The position numbers were made by a program, and so were the translations under genes. Under the pieces are notes generated by a model, which saw nothing but the letters and a program-made list of their open reading frames with translations, searched no databases and was not told the origin of the DNA. Shown here piece by piece: positions 34,260-44,212 of a DNA stretch of 64,000 nucleotides; positions within the stretch are counted from its first letter, which is position 1, and every line of letters starts with the position of its first letter. The DNA is from Ziziphus jujuba. Lineage: Eukaryota > Streptophyta > Magnoliopsida > Rosales > Rhamnaceae. Location: assembly GCF_031755915.1 (NCBI RefSeq), contig NC_083384.1:17639001-17703000 (forward strand), in the 5' to 3' direction.

Positions 34260-34808
34260 GAGGCTATAAAATAGTTGCTTAGATATGTGAAGTAGACTTT
34301 GTATGAGGGATTGATCTATAGAGGTAATTAAGAGAGTGTTAAGCTCAATGGTTATTTAGATTCAGATTATGCAAGAGATAGGGACAAAAGAAGGTCCATT
34401 TCATCCCATGCATTTATTTTGTGTGGGAATTGCATAAGCTGGAAGTCTCAATTACAACCAATTGTGGCTTTATCAACAACAGAGGCTGAGTATATAGCAG
34501 CTACTGAAGCTGCTAAGGAAGCAATTTGGCTTAAAGGATTGCTAATGGAGTTGAAGGTGCTTGATGGAGAGGTTGTGTTATACTCTAACAGCCATAGTGC
34601 AATTCATTTATGTAAGGATCCTGTCTTCCATGAGAGGTCTAAACATATTCAAGTCAGGTACCACTTCGTTCGTGACATGATAACTCAGCAAGTTTTTAAG
34701 TTGGAGAAGATACCAACTGAATTTAATCCCTCTGATATGGGAACTAAAGTCCTACCTGTGAGCAAGTTTAATACCTGCAAAAGCTTGGTTAGAGTAGGAG
34801 CAGGCTGA
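34260..34808 (+). pseudogene. Copia RNase H domain
   Basis: After a few stops (34,257, 34,272, 34,294 and near 34,329) the RNase H block reads GYLDSDYARDRDKRRSISSH, WKSQLQPIVALSTTEAEYIA, EAAKEAIWLKGLLMELKV and SNSHSAIHLCKDPVFHERSK. The catalytic Glu in TEAEY is kept; the usual CDN is NSN-SH here (YSNSHSAI), so one acidic position is altered. Ends in VLPVSKFNTCKSLV about 80 bases upstream of the 3' LTR. Confidence 0.88.
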
Positions 34809-34888
34809 ACTTGGTGAGAGTTGAAGATTGCTGGGATTGTATTATAAATTTCTGCATCTGATGATGATTTGAGGATTAGGTGGAGATA

Positions 34889-35595
34889 TGTGAGTAAAAT
34901 AATCCTCAAATCTAGTCAGTTATATATGTGTTTACAACCTGCTGGTCAGAAAAGAAAGAAGAGGAGATTTCTGGGCTCCAAAATGACAACACTTTGCTAC
35001 CACATAAGTTAATAAAGGGCAGAAAGGTTATTTCACAACTTGCTTGTCTTGAACAGCTCCACAGCTTGCTTGTTTCGGATGTTGGAGTTGCTTATTTCAC
35101 AGCTTGTTTGTTTCGGACGTTGGAGCTGCTGGGGATTAATTGAACGGACCGTTTTCTTATCTCGGATAAATAGATGGGCATTTTTCTGGTCTTCTTTTAT
35201 ATATATATATATCAGATATAGAAGGAAAACAGGGGGTGAAAAACAGAGAGAAAATTGCAGACCCGTGTAAGCTTTGTGCAAGAAGAATCCTTTGAGTTTT
35301 AACAGCCATTCTTTCTTGTTTTTCTTTGTATTCTCAACGTGGGTTTGAGAGAGATCTTTGTGGAGATCGAAGAGTGAATGGGTGTATTGGGTTCTTGGGT
35401 TTTGGTTTTAGGAATTCTTGTGTGAATCCTTCATTAAAGAATCTGTAACAGCTTATAGACACTACATTTACATAGTGCAGAAAGCTCAACACCTGAGCAA
35501 CGAGGACGTAGGTGGTTTTTGGCCGAACCTTCGTAAATTTTGTGTGTTCTTGTTAGTATTTTTCATTCTGAAATTAGTTCCAGAATTCTACAACA
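34889..35595 (+). repeat. Copia 3' LTR in P450 A (707 bp)
   Basis: It partners 29,425-30,100. It is longer mainly because of a TA-run insertion at 35,199-35,218 and about ten bases (GGACGTAGGT) near 35,504. Confidence 0.93.
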
Positions 35596-35600
35596 ATTTT

Positions 35601-35656
35601 GCTTTCCCAATTATTAACTAGTGCATTTGCAGATTCCACCATTAGGTTCACCATAT
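35601..35656 (-). pseudogene. P450 A exon 3, first part (before the insertion)
   Basis: Reads DMVNLMVESANALVNNWESK and is then cut by the copia element at 35,600. The expected acceptor AG before GAT has become AA. Coding resumes at 29,424 with KINQTDDGVIDFPIHDY; the five-base target duplication AAAAT (minus strand) spans the break. Confidence 0.85.
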
Positions 35657-35840
35657 CTTGCATTATATAGGTTCCAAGTCCAATAGTTTCAATACGAAAT
35701 TAAAATTTATCTTATACATAAAGACTCCCTGCATAGCTGAGTCCAGTAGCAAATTAAGCGACGTCTTCTTGGATAATAATCCCAAATTGAATCTCATCAT
35801 CATCAAAACAATATTAGTAAGTAAGAATATGGTGACTGAC

Positions 35841-36086
35841 CTTAATTTTGTACATGTATAGATGGGAAGATACAAATTTTCTTTGGTGGGCCCAAAGTGC
35901 ACCATTTGTGCAAATGAGACCCTTGCCTAATAAAGGACCTCTATCCTACTGAAGATAAGCAGGCTTTCCCAAGTCTAACGATTTGAAGATGCTGAATTCT
36001 TTTACTAGTTTAACATCACAAACATACAATATTTGCATCCCTCCAAGGGCAAAAATGAACGTTCTTCCTGTTGTGTATTTGATAAG
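35841..36086 (-). pseudogene. P450 A exon 2
   Basis: Reads YTTGRTFIFALGGMQILYV, then KEFSIFKSLDLGKPAYLQ, a TAG stop, DRGPLLGKGLICTNGALWAH, QRKFVSSHLYMYKIK and a GT donor at 35,840. The WxxxR-type C-helix motif is present as WAHQR. The 5' splice-acceptor region is poor: the best AG gives a phase that does not join exon 1 cleanly. Confidence 0.82.
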
Positions 36087-36413
36087 CTACATCAAACCAT
36101 AGTTTTTCTTTTCTTTTCACAAAAAGGGCAAAAAAAAAAAAAAAGCCCTATAATTTTTCTTTTCTTTTTCCATTGTATTATTTCGAAAGAACAAAAAACA
36201 GGTCATAAAAAATTTGGCATTGAGGATGTAACAATTTAAACAAACAATTAATGAGAACAATAAATTAAATTTATAAATTAGTTAAAAGAACGAACAGCTT
36301 ATAGTAATATATATTCAGATTTATTAATTATAATTGAAAGTTCTTCAATTACAATGATATCCATCACTAAAATATTTTTATATAATAATGCTAACTTTAT
36401 TTTTTATTTTTTT

Positions 36414-36500
36414 TATAAATTGAGAACTGAAAATTTTAGCACCAGGACTTAAACCTAAAACTAAAAATCATTATTGATGGCCATTAGCATTTGGACTTTC
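36414..36500 (-). other. Possible tRNA-type SINE remnant
   Basis: On the minus strand a GGTTTAAGTCCTGG block resembles a pol III B-box and lies upstream of poly-A-like sequence. A related phrase (TTTAAGACCTGG) appears at 51,937. It is short and decayed; no complete A-box was found. Confidence 0.25.
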
Positions 36501-36877
36501 TGAAAAAATATATAATAATGATAACCTAGAAATATATGGAGAAAAAATAAAAGCCACTACAATACCAATGGAGTACAATACCAATGGAGCACACTGCAAG
36601 TGTGGATAGAACCAATATTGATCATTTTATTACTTTTCAAAACTTTTATGCTTCAACATTCAAGAAATTGTTTCAAAAACAACATCCAGAAACATTTTAT
36701 ATGTATTTTCTTGATTTAGAAGATACACACATAACAGCATCCAAATATCATATTTCTAATATTAAAAAAAAAAATTAAACAAAATAGAAAGTGACATGAA
36801 GATTGAGAAATAGTAACACATGACAGAATTGACAATCCCAATGAGAGAAAAAGCATAGAATAAATAAATTAATATAC

Positions 36878-37139
36878 CAAATTGCTTAGCCCATTGCTTT
36901 AAATATGGAAAGAGAGATAAAGAATGATCAATCGATAACTTTTTCTTGACATGGTGATTGGTTGAAGTCCGAGACAAAATCTGCTTTATTTGAGGAACAT
37001 TCCCTAATAAAATGGATGGCAATGGACCATTTATCCCTTGCTTTCGAAACTTTGATCGTATAATTTAAGGCTTCACTCCTAATATATAATAAATATACAT
37101 CATCATCAATAATAAAGACCCTGTGAAAACCCAAAACAT
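36878..37139 (-). pseudogene. P450 A exon 1: membrane anchor and proline-rich hinge
   Basis: From an ATG at 37,139 the protein reads MFWVFTGSLLLMMMYIYYIL, a hydrophobic ER signal anchor. GVKP and a TAA follow, then RSKFRKQGINGPLPSILLGN with the proline hinge, and LSLFPYLKQWAKQFG at the donor (GTATAT at 36,877). The stop after 24 codons would remove the whole catalytic domain. Confidence 0.82.
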
Positions 37140-38348
37140 GCTAGTACTTTTTATGCTAAATGCCTCTTCCATTGCACTTCAATTAATAGCTAGACAGTTG
37201 TTAATTTACCCAAAAAGGAAAAAAAAATGCAAGACCAGTTCTAGGCTAGCTAGTATTAACTATATGAAATATTCCCACCCCATATATATATATATATACT
37301 CCACACACATATATATATACATACACAAATATATATATATATATTGTATATTTAATTGACGGAGGCATAATTGATTGATAATTTAGCAAAGTTGAGCGAG
37401 AAAAAAATGTCACACACCTCTTCAATAAAGTAAACGTGAAAAATATGACGGGCCTTTTTCATAAAAGTGAAAAATGTGACGCGCCTTTTTCTTCCCTACC
37501 CCTTATCATCATCTGCTCTATTTTCCCTTATTGATGACTGGCTGAGATTCCTTTTGGTATTTTAGATAGGACATGGCCTTTTATTTATTTATTTTTGTTT
37601 TTGGCTAAAAAGATTGGACGTGACTTGTTTTTTTGCTGGTTAAAGATTGGGCATGACTTGATATTTCACCTGCTCGTCTACCTTTCGGTCCTTTCTTTTG
37701 TTTTCCCCTATTTTTTTTTTTTTGGTAACTATGCTTGTGTCATCTATATAAAGATCCTCTCCAATAATACCCACTTTTCATTTATATCAATAATGATTTA
37801 CTTGTCTCTCTTTTTTTATTTTTATTTTTATTTTTTGACTTTTTTGTTCATATAATATTCACTTTTCACCTTCTAAAAGATTAATTTTACTATTTATTAT
37901 TATCATCGATAATTAATAATTTATATAATAAATTTTAATAAAATCATTTAATTTTTATTATTTTGTTATTTTAAAGTTTAAGAAAGAAATTTTCTAATGG
38001 TTATATAATATATAAATTCTATTAATAATTATTTATTGGTAATAATAAATAATATTTTTTTAAAGTATACTGTTGATTTCATTTAAAGATCGAATATGAT
38101 TTTTGTTTTTTTAACTAGTTAAAGATCAAAATAGTTTGTTTTAGTGGTTGAGTATTTATATTTATGTGCATCTGCTTATGTATTTTAGTTATGAAAGGGT
38201 AGGGATTTGATAGATTATATGTGGGTACTTTGATTAAAAAATAAATAAATAAAAATTGGACATCACTTGATATCTCGCTTGCTTGTCTCGTTTATTTTTT
38301 TTTTATTTTTTTTGGGCATAATTATTTGCTTGTTAGTCTAATTTATAT
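37140..38348. other. AT-rich non-coding region upstream of P450 A
   Basis: Contains TA runs (37,281-37,297, 37,309-37,345) and AT-rich sequence with no recognisable gene. Near 37,615-37,690 and 38,250-38,300 the phrase TTGGACRTSACTTG followed by TCGCTTGCTTGTCT-like sequence is repeated. If P450 A had a promoter it would be near 37,140-37,400, but nothing specific was recognised. Confidence 0.45.
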
Positions 38349-39652
38349 GGATAAAGATCCTTCCCCCACTTCATTTGAAATGTATGTTTCATGTCAATTT
38401 TTTAAATATAATGATTAGAGTTGTTTTATATCATTACTATTAATTTGGAGACAATCTCATTGCTAATAGTTTAGTATTAATTTTCTTATATAATTTAGAA
38501 TTAAAAATAATTTAACAACATATGACTATCCAAAATTTAATTTCAAATTGATTACTTTTAAAGAAAAACAATCCCAAAATATAATCAAAACAATATATAA
38601 TATATTTGCATGATAATTATCATATAATAATGTTTAAAATTAAATAATAAATTAAATTAAAAAGCAAAGTTGGTTATAAAATATAACATATTTATTTCTC
38701 AATTTATGATAATACTAGAGTTACCAAAATATTCATTAAATTTATTAACCGAATGATTGTGGTATGTGATGTAAAAAATTTGATTGGTTTATTTTTTTAA
38801 TTCATTTATCAATTTAAAGGTTCACTCATCTATATTTAGGTTATATAAATGTGTCAACCAATAATATTTTAACACTTATCATTTGATAAATAAATTTTAT
38901 AACTAGTTTGATATCTATAGTGTTATTGTTGCATTTTATATATACACAACTGATTACTATTTGAATAATTCTGCCCTCATATAAGAATAAGATAATTACT
39001 TTTAAAATTTTGAATTCTAACTTAAAAAAGGTATTGTATAATGGAAGTGTACATTTGACGAGGAGTATATATTGTATATCAAGAACATGAATCTTAAAAG
39101 TTATCTTGAGATTAAATTTTATTATCTAATTTTAAACAATATTAAAAGATAGAAAAATATTATTTGTTACATGATCTTTTACAAAGCAAGAACCATATGT
39201 CATTAAGAAATTTAATTAGTTACTCTAAAAGAGTTAACTTTTTCTAATTAGGTTTTTGATATAAAAAAATTAATATATAATTAAATACGTTCAATTAGTA
39301 TTTATTATCTCAACATATATATCATTTCTAATTATTTTCCATTGATGATAAATAGTAAAACTCTTTTAATTATATTTTGAGATTAATTTTTTCTTAACAA
39401 TTTAATTTTAGATAGTCATATCCTATTAATTTATTTTCAATTCTAATTATATAAGAAAATTAACATCAGTCAATAACTAATGAGATTATTTTCAAATTAA
39501 TAATGATAGATATAAAATAACTCTAATCATTAAATTTAAAAGATGAAGTGATATAATTTTGTTACTTTGAATTGAGATTCTACATTTCAAGTGAAATGAA
39601 GAAGATTTTTTTTTTTTTTTTTTATAATTTAATGGAGAGGGATCCTTATCGC
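38349..39652. mobile_element. ~1.3-kb long terminal-inverted-repeat element
   Basis: The left arm (about 38,349-38,600) and the reverse complement of the right arm (about 39,350-39,652) match over about 250 bases with moderate divergence. Shared blocks are ATAATGATTAGAGTT, TTAATTTTCTTATATAATT and ATATGACTATC. The outer ends share GATAARGATCC. A poly-T insertion interrupts the right arm at 39,607-39,624. The 0.75-kb interior is AT-rich without a gene. A phrase like the end (ATAAAGATCCTCTCC) also occurs at 37,750, which may be another copy's edge. Confidence 0.65.
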
Positions 39653-42041
39653 ATTTCTATATAGATATATTGACATTGTCACACCCCTACTATATCAATG
39701 CTCACACTTTGCACTTTGAATTATTTTTTCTGGTATTTTGACCACAAACTCAGCTGAACCTTGCATCCTTTATTTATTTATTTATTTTGAAATTTCTGTC
39801 AAAAGCTATAACAGAAATATATATATATATATATACATAAACAGCACAAATCAGCAATGCAAGGGTAGGACGGTCTTTTAAAATTTTCTCCATTGGCCGA
39901 CAATCATCTCAACGTGTTCACATGCTTCCAGTTGAATCTGATTTTGCTTCCACAAGAAATCACAAGGGCTATTATCGAAGTGGAAATGGATTGTCTCTCA
40001 TCATCAGTGTCCTTGATAGCGTAATTGCTTCCAGGAAATATAAAAAAATAAAATAAAATAAAAAAATAAAAACCGATGGCTACGTGTTTGGTAAAAATGG
40101 AAAGTTTTTGATAAATAAAAAATAAATGCTTCTAAAAAAGCTCCAAGATTGGTATTTTTTAATAAATGCTCCAGAATGAAAATGAAATAATATAAAGTGT
40201 ATTAATTTAACTATAAAAATATTGCAATAAAAAAAAACTGTAAAAATACTATAAGTAACTTTAAAAGTATTTTTTATTGTGTATAATTAAACATTTACCA
40301 CTTATTTTTATAAAGCATTTCTTAATAAAAATGTTACAAAAAAATATCTATCAAATTTCTAATAAATCATTCACACTTTTCGTGCCAAGCTAAATTATTC
40401 TTATACTCTTAATAAAATTAAATTCCTTTAAGTGCCCTTTTTTATCCCTTTTTCCAAAAATAATTTTTTTGAAGATTTTTTTTAAAATTAATTTGAAGTC
40501 TTGAAAGTTTTGTTACTCTTTATTTTATTTAAATTGTAAGATAGTCTTTTCAATTTGAAAAATAAAAACCCTATGTGATGATTTTAATTTGATAAGCTTT
40601 TTTAATTAAGTAATAATTTATCAAATATATTTAACTAAATGTATTAAAATATATTATAATTATCAAATATATTTAACTAAATATATCGTAATTTTTCAAA
40701 TATATTTAACTAAAGGTTTTTATAACTTAAAAAAGCTTATGTAATTAAAATTATCATATAAATTGTCATATAATTTGAAAATAATTTAATTTTAGTAATG
40801 TATAAAGGTAAATTCAAACTACTTTAGGGGTGTAATGATTTTTTTCAAAGCATAAGAGACATTTTTGTATTTACTACAAATTTTAGGAGTTGTAAATGAA
40901 ATGTTCCCTATATTAAATATGGCCCCAAAATTGTATCACTTTCCTTTTTAAATTTATCACCTTTAAGCTAATTAGTTATCAATTTTTTTTTCCTTAATGG
41001 AGTTTATAAAGCTTTTTTTTTTTTTTTTGGGCCTTGATTGAGTTTACAAATTCTTATTAGTTTTTTATTTTTGAAAACAATTCTTATTATTAACTTATAA
41101 GTTTTGCCTCATGTGCAATAAATTTTTATATATTACATATTATCTCTTTAACCTAACTTAATCAATCTAGTATATGTCCCAACAAAAATTAAAACCTCTT
41201 CTCCCACCATAATACAAAAACAAAATGAAATTGTTTTCTCATATTTAATGACTTTTTTATATATAATTTTTCATTTGTCTATATATAAAAAAGATTAAGT
41301 AAGTTTTTTGTTTCTTAGAAAAAAATTTACTTAGATCTCCACAAATTTACCCTTATTGCAAAAATTTACCCTTATTACTATTAGATCCCACGGCTTTAAA
41401 AAATCAATACTTAGACTCCATCTATCAGTTTTTTTTTATCATTTATTTTAATAATTAAAGGCCATATTGTATTTTTATAATGTTATTCAATTATGAAATA
41501 TCAATTTTGAACCTCTTTTTTTTTTTAACTTTTAATTGTAAAAGTTAACTAAAAAAATTACAAATTGGTCTATTTTGATAAATATAAAAAAATAAATGGA
41601 GGTTAATGATAATTTCTAAAAATGTAGCATTTAAGTATAATTATATCAAAATTGAGAGATCTAAATAAAATTTACCCATAATTGAGAGATCAAATTATAT
41701 CAACGTGTCAAAGATAGTCCTTTTTTTTTTTTTTTTTTTTTTTTTTTGAAATAAAAAGATTGACCGCTTGTGCACGTGATTTTTTCTAATACGGCTTTTG
41801 ACAGAAATTGCAAATATGACCAATTGCAAAATTTGGCTAACTTTGGGACACAAAATACCAAAACAAATAAAAACAAAAATAAAAATTCAATGCATAGTGT
41901 AAGAACCGTTATAATTTACCAGATATATGCATATTTTGTATTTTTAGTGGAGCCTCCTTTGTCTTTGTTGCTTTAAATTAGTTTGGTATATTTTTTTGGG
42001 ATCATTTTCCTCTTTAGAAAATTTACTATTGATATATATAT

Positions 42042-42102
<61 letters not shown>

Positions 42103-43265
42103 ACCGATTAAGAAAAAAATATAGACTTCTCTTTATAGACTTTGACATTTTTTTTTCCAACAAATTCAAAAGAAACAAAATAGTTTATTTAGATTAAAAG
42201 AAAATAGTGAAATTGGATGACCATTTAATTTCGTTATTTTTATATTAAAAATATCAAAAATAAATATTTTACTAGTAATTATTTAATTTATTATTTAAAA
42301 TATGTAAATTTCAAAATTAACGATCGTGTTTACTAATAATAATAAATAATATATATATATATATGATAAAATTTATCAAAGATTTTGAAAGATTCTCCAA
42401 CCCATACCAAAGATTCATTAACCCAAAAAAAAAAAAAACAAAAAAACAAAAAAGATATCAAAGATTTGTAATGACAATTTTTATGCCTTTTTATTTTTTT
42501 TCCTTCACCTCCAGTTTCAACTCCAAGAGCCTTCAAACTCTTGGATGCATCTTCCTTTGCGCGGACAACAATTTCGTTTTTTCCTCTACGTTTTCAGATT
42601 TTCATCTTTTCCACGAGGCATCAAACCAATGCTTTCGTACAACGGTGTCCTTTGTACAGCGTTTCAATAATATAAATGTAAATTCAACAATTTGTAATTA
42701 GTTACAGGTGCATCACAAGTGATCAAAATAAAACATGTAAATTCTGTAAAATATTTAATAATAAACAATCATAATTGGTCTTTTGGTGAATTACAATTAT
42801 AATTGGTCGGTTAAACTATATAATCTAATAGAGTATAAGTTTTCTTTATAAAAGCAAGGAAGGAATTGGATGGTCTCAAATTACTCTCCGCAAATGGTGG
42901 CAAAAAATTTGCAGGTATTGGAGGAACCATGCCCATGCTAAACGAAAGCATGTGCAGTGCAACAAATTTCTTTTAATTTATTTACCAAAAAAGAAATTCG
43001 TTTTAAATTTTTTTTTTTTTTTTGTGAATTATTTCTGGCTTTCCATAGGGAAACTTATGGAAAATGTTTTTTTTTTTTCCAAAGAAAAAAAAAATATTTA
43101 AAATGCCTTCATAGATAAAAAGGAAGATAGAAAATAAAAAATAAAAAGGAACTTATTTCTCACATGATTTTGTTTAGAAACAGTGTTTGATAACAGAATA
43201 CCTACAATTTAGTGGAAATAGAAGACCTTCGAGATCTAGCCAAAGAAAAAAAAAATACAAGATCT
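39653..43265. other. AT-rich non-coding region
   Basis: No gene was recognised. Contains long poly-T/A runs (41,718-41,747) and a GA microsatellite listed separately. Short open frames (e.g. 42,363-42,701) lack family motifs. Confidence 0.5.
42046..42097. repeat. GA microsatellite, ~26 repeats
   Basis: An uninterrupted GA run of about 52 bases preceded by a TA run. GAGA tracts can bind BBR/BPC factors in plants, but there is no neighbouring gene to suggest a promoter role. Confidence 0.95.
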
Positions 43266-43692
43266 TAGAGCATTTTTAAAGGCATAGTATTTTGTTATGT
43301 CCTTGCGAAAATATGGTAAACAAGTACATTTTGAGTTCTCCATTAGCAAATTATATTTTTTGCCAATATCATTTTTGTGCTAAATTTGGTACTAAATTTG
43401 CAATTGGCAAATTTTAATAATAGATCCCATTTATAATAAAGTTTGTATTGCCCACCACTATTTAATACTTATATTATTATAATTTTGCTTTTTGATTGGT
43501 AAAGTGGATCCTTTTACCATTTAATAATATCGATAATTTGATAATGCTATTTTTTCGCATATATTACTATAAAACCAATGTTAAAGTTTGGCATTGGTAT
43601 GGATATTTACCATTAGAGAGCTTATGACAATGCCAAATTTTAAAAATATCAAAGCCAAAATGGCATTTGCAATTGAAGATGTTTTTAAATTA
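43266..43692. mobile_element. Possible small MITE next to the CACTA element
   Basis: The left edge has GAGCATTTTTAAAGGCAT and the right edge, reverse complemented, reads AAACATCTTCAATTGCAAAT, loosely matching the GAGCATCTCCAAT-type ends of hAT-like MITEs. The interior has weak internal symmetry around AATTTGGCATTG phrases. Boundaries and duplication are uncertain. Confidence 0.35.
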
Positions 43693-43749
43693 ATTAAAGA
43701 TATTTCTCCACCAATTGTTGACATCTATATTTAGGGAGTTGAGATAACA

Positions 43750-43769
43750 CACTACATGAAAATTGATAT
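43750..43769 (+). repeat. CACTA left terminus
   Basis: CACTACATGAAAATTG at the outer edge, followed by TAGCGACAG and TTTAGCGATGC subterminal motifs. Flanked on the left by ACA. Confidence 0.82.
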
Positions 43770-44180
43770 CTAGCGACAGTTATTTAGCGATGCTACGAAA
43801 CAAAAGCGTTTGAAAAAATAAAACTGCAATTCTAAGGTTAATGCGTCAGTAAAAATTTAATAAATATACGACGCATCCCAAAACAATCGATGTCAAACGA
43901 TTGCTAAAAAAAACAACACGCGACACATCTGTGAAGAGTCGTTGAATATGCAGCTGAATAGAGTTGCTTTTAATAATGTTCATATATTTTATCTGAATTG
44001 TATTGTTTAAATGCTAGACTTACGAAAAATTATTAACCATCCACTTATCTATGTTTACATTATAACAAAATTTAATTATACGAAGTTGTTGTTCAATTAT
44101 ATACTTTTTCATGTACAGTTTATTCTTGCAAATCTCTTAAATAATATTTTTTTTTCTTTTTTTTTTAAGATATTGGTAAC

Positions 44181-44212
44181 AGGCGACGCACAATGAAGAC
44201 TGTGCGTCGCCT
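44181..44212 (-). repeat. First hairpin, in an inverted unit
   Basis: The palindrome here has loop GAAG and is followed by the conserved block in reverse complement (GTTCTTTTTATCAATCTAAT to about 44,300), so the whole unit is inverted relative to the rest. The switch to forward orientation lies at about 44,310-44,400, where a damaged hairpin (GGCGATGCACATTGTACGTC) occurs. Confidence 0.85.

Larger units (their letters stand above)
29425..35595 (+). mobile_element. Ty1/copia element inserted in P450 A, target duplication ATTTT
   Basis: A 6.17-kb element lies in exon 3 of P450 A, antisense to the gene. LTRs are 29,425-30,100 and 34,889-35,595, both starting TGTGAGTAAAATAATCC; flanks ATTTT at 29,420-29,424 and 35,596-35,600 are identical. 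A primer site (TGGTATTAGAGC at 30,102) and polypurine tract (GGATTAGGTGGAGATA before 34,889) are present. Internal order is gag, protease, integrase, RT, RNase H. The pol block between integrase and RT holds a 264-bp tandem repeat. The LTRs differ by a few percent by eye plus two small indels, so it inserted after the P450 was formed but not very recently. Many stops make it non-autonomous. Confidence 0.95.
28217..37139 (-). pseudogene. Cytochrome P450 pseudogene A, CYP714-like, split by a copia element
   Basis: Five exons on the minus strand match the plan of a plant clan-72 P450, closest by eye to CYP714, a family with gibberellin-oxidising members (established for EUI/CYP714D1 and ELA genes). 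Exons are about 36,878-37,139, 35,841-36,086, 35,601-35,656 plus 29,231-29,424 (split by the insertion), 28,766-29,129 and 28,217-28,642. Damage: TAA in exon 1 after the membrane anchor, TAG in exon 2, a 6.2-kb LTR element in exon 3, EXXR motif changed to KXXR, a TGA in exon 5, and Gln for Arg in the heme-loop motif. The family call rests on VDN-KNLFLAG, NGALWAHQRK and heme-loop context. No function should be assumed for this copy. Confidence 0.88.
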
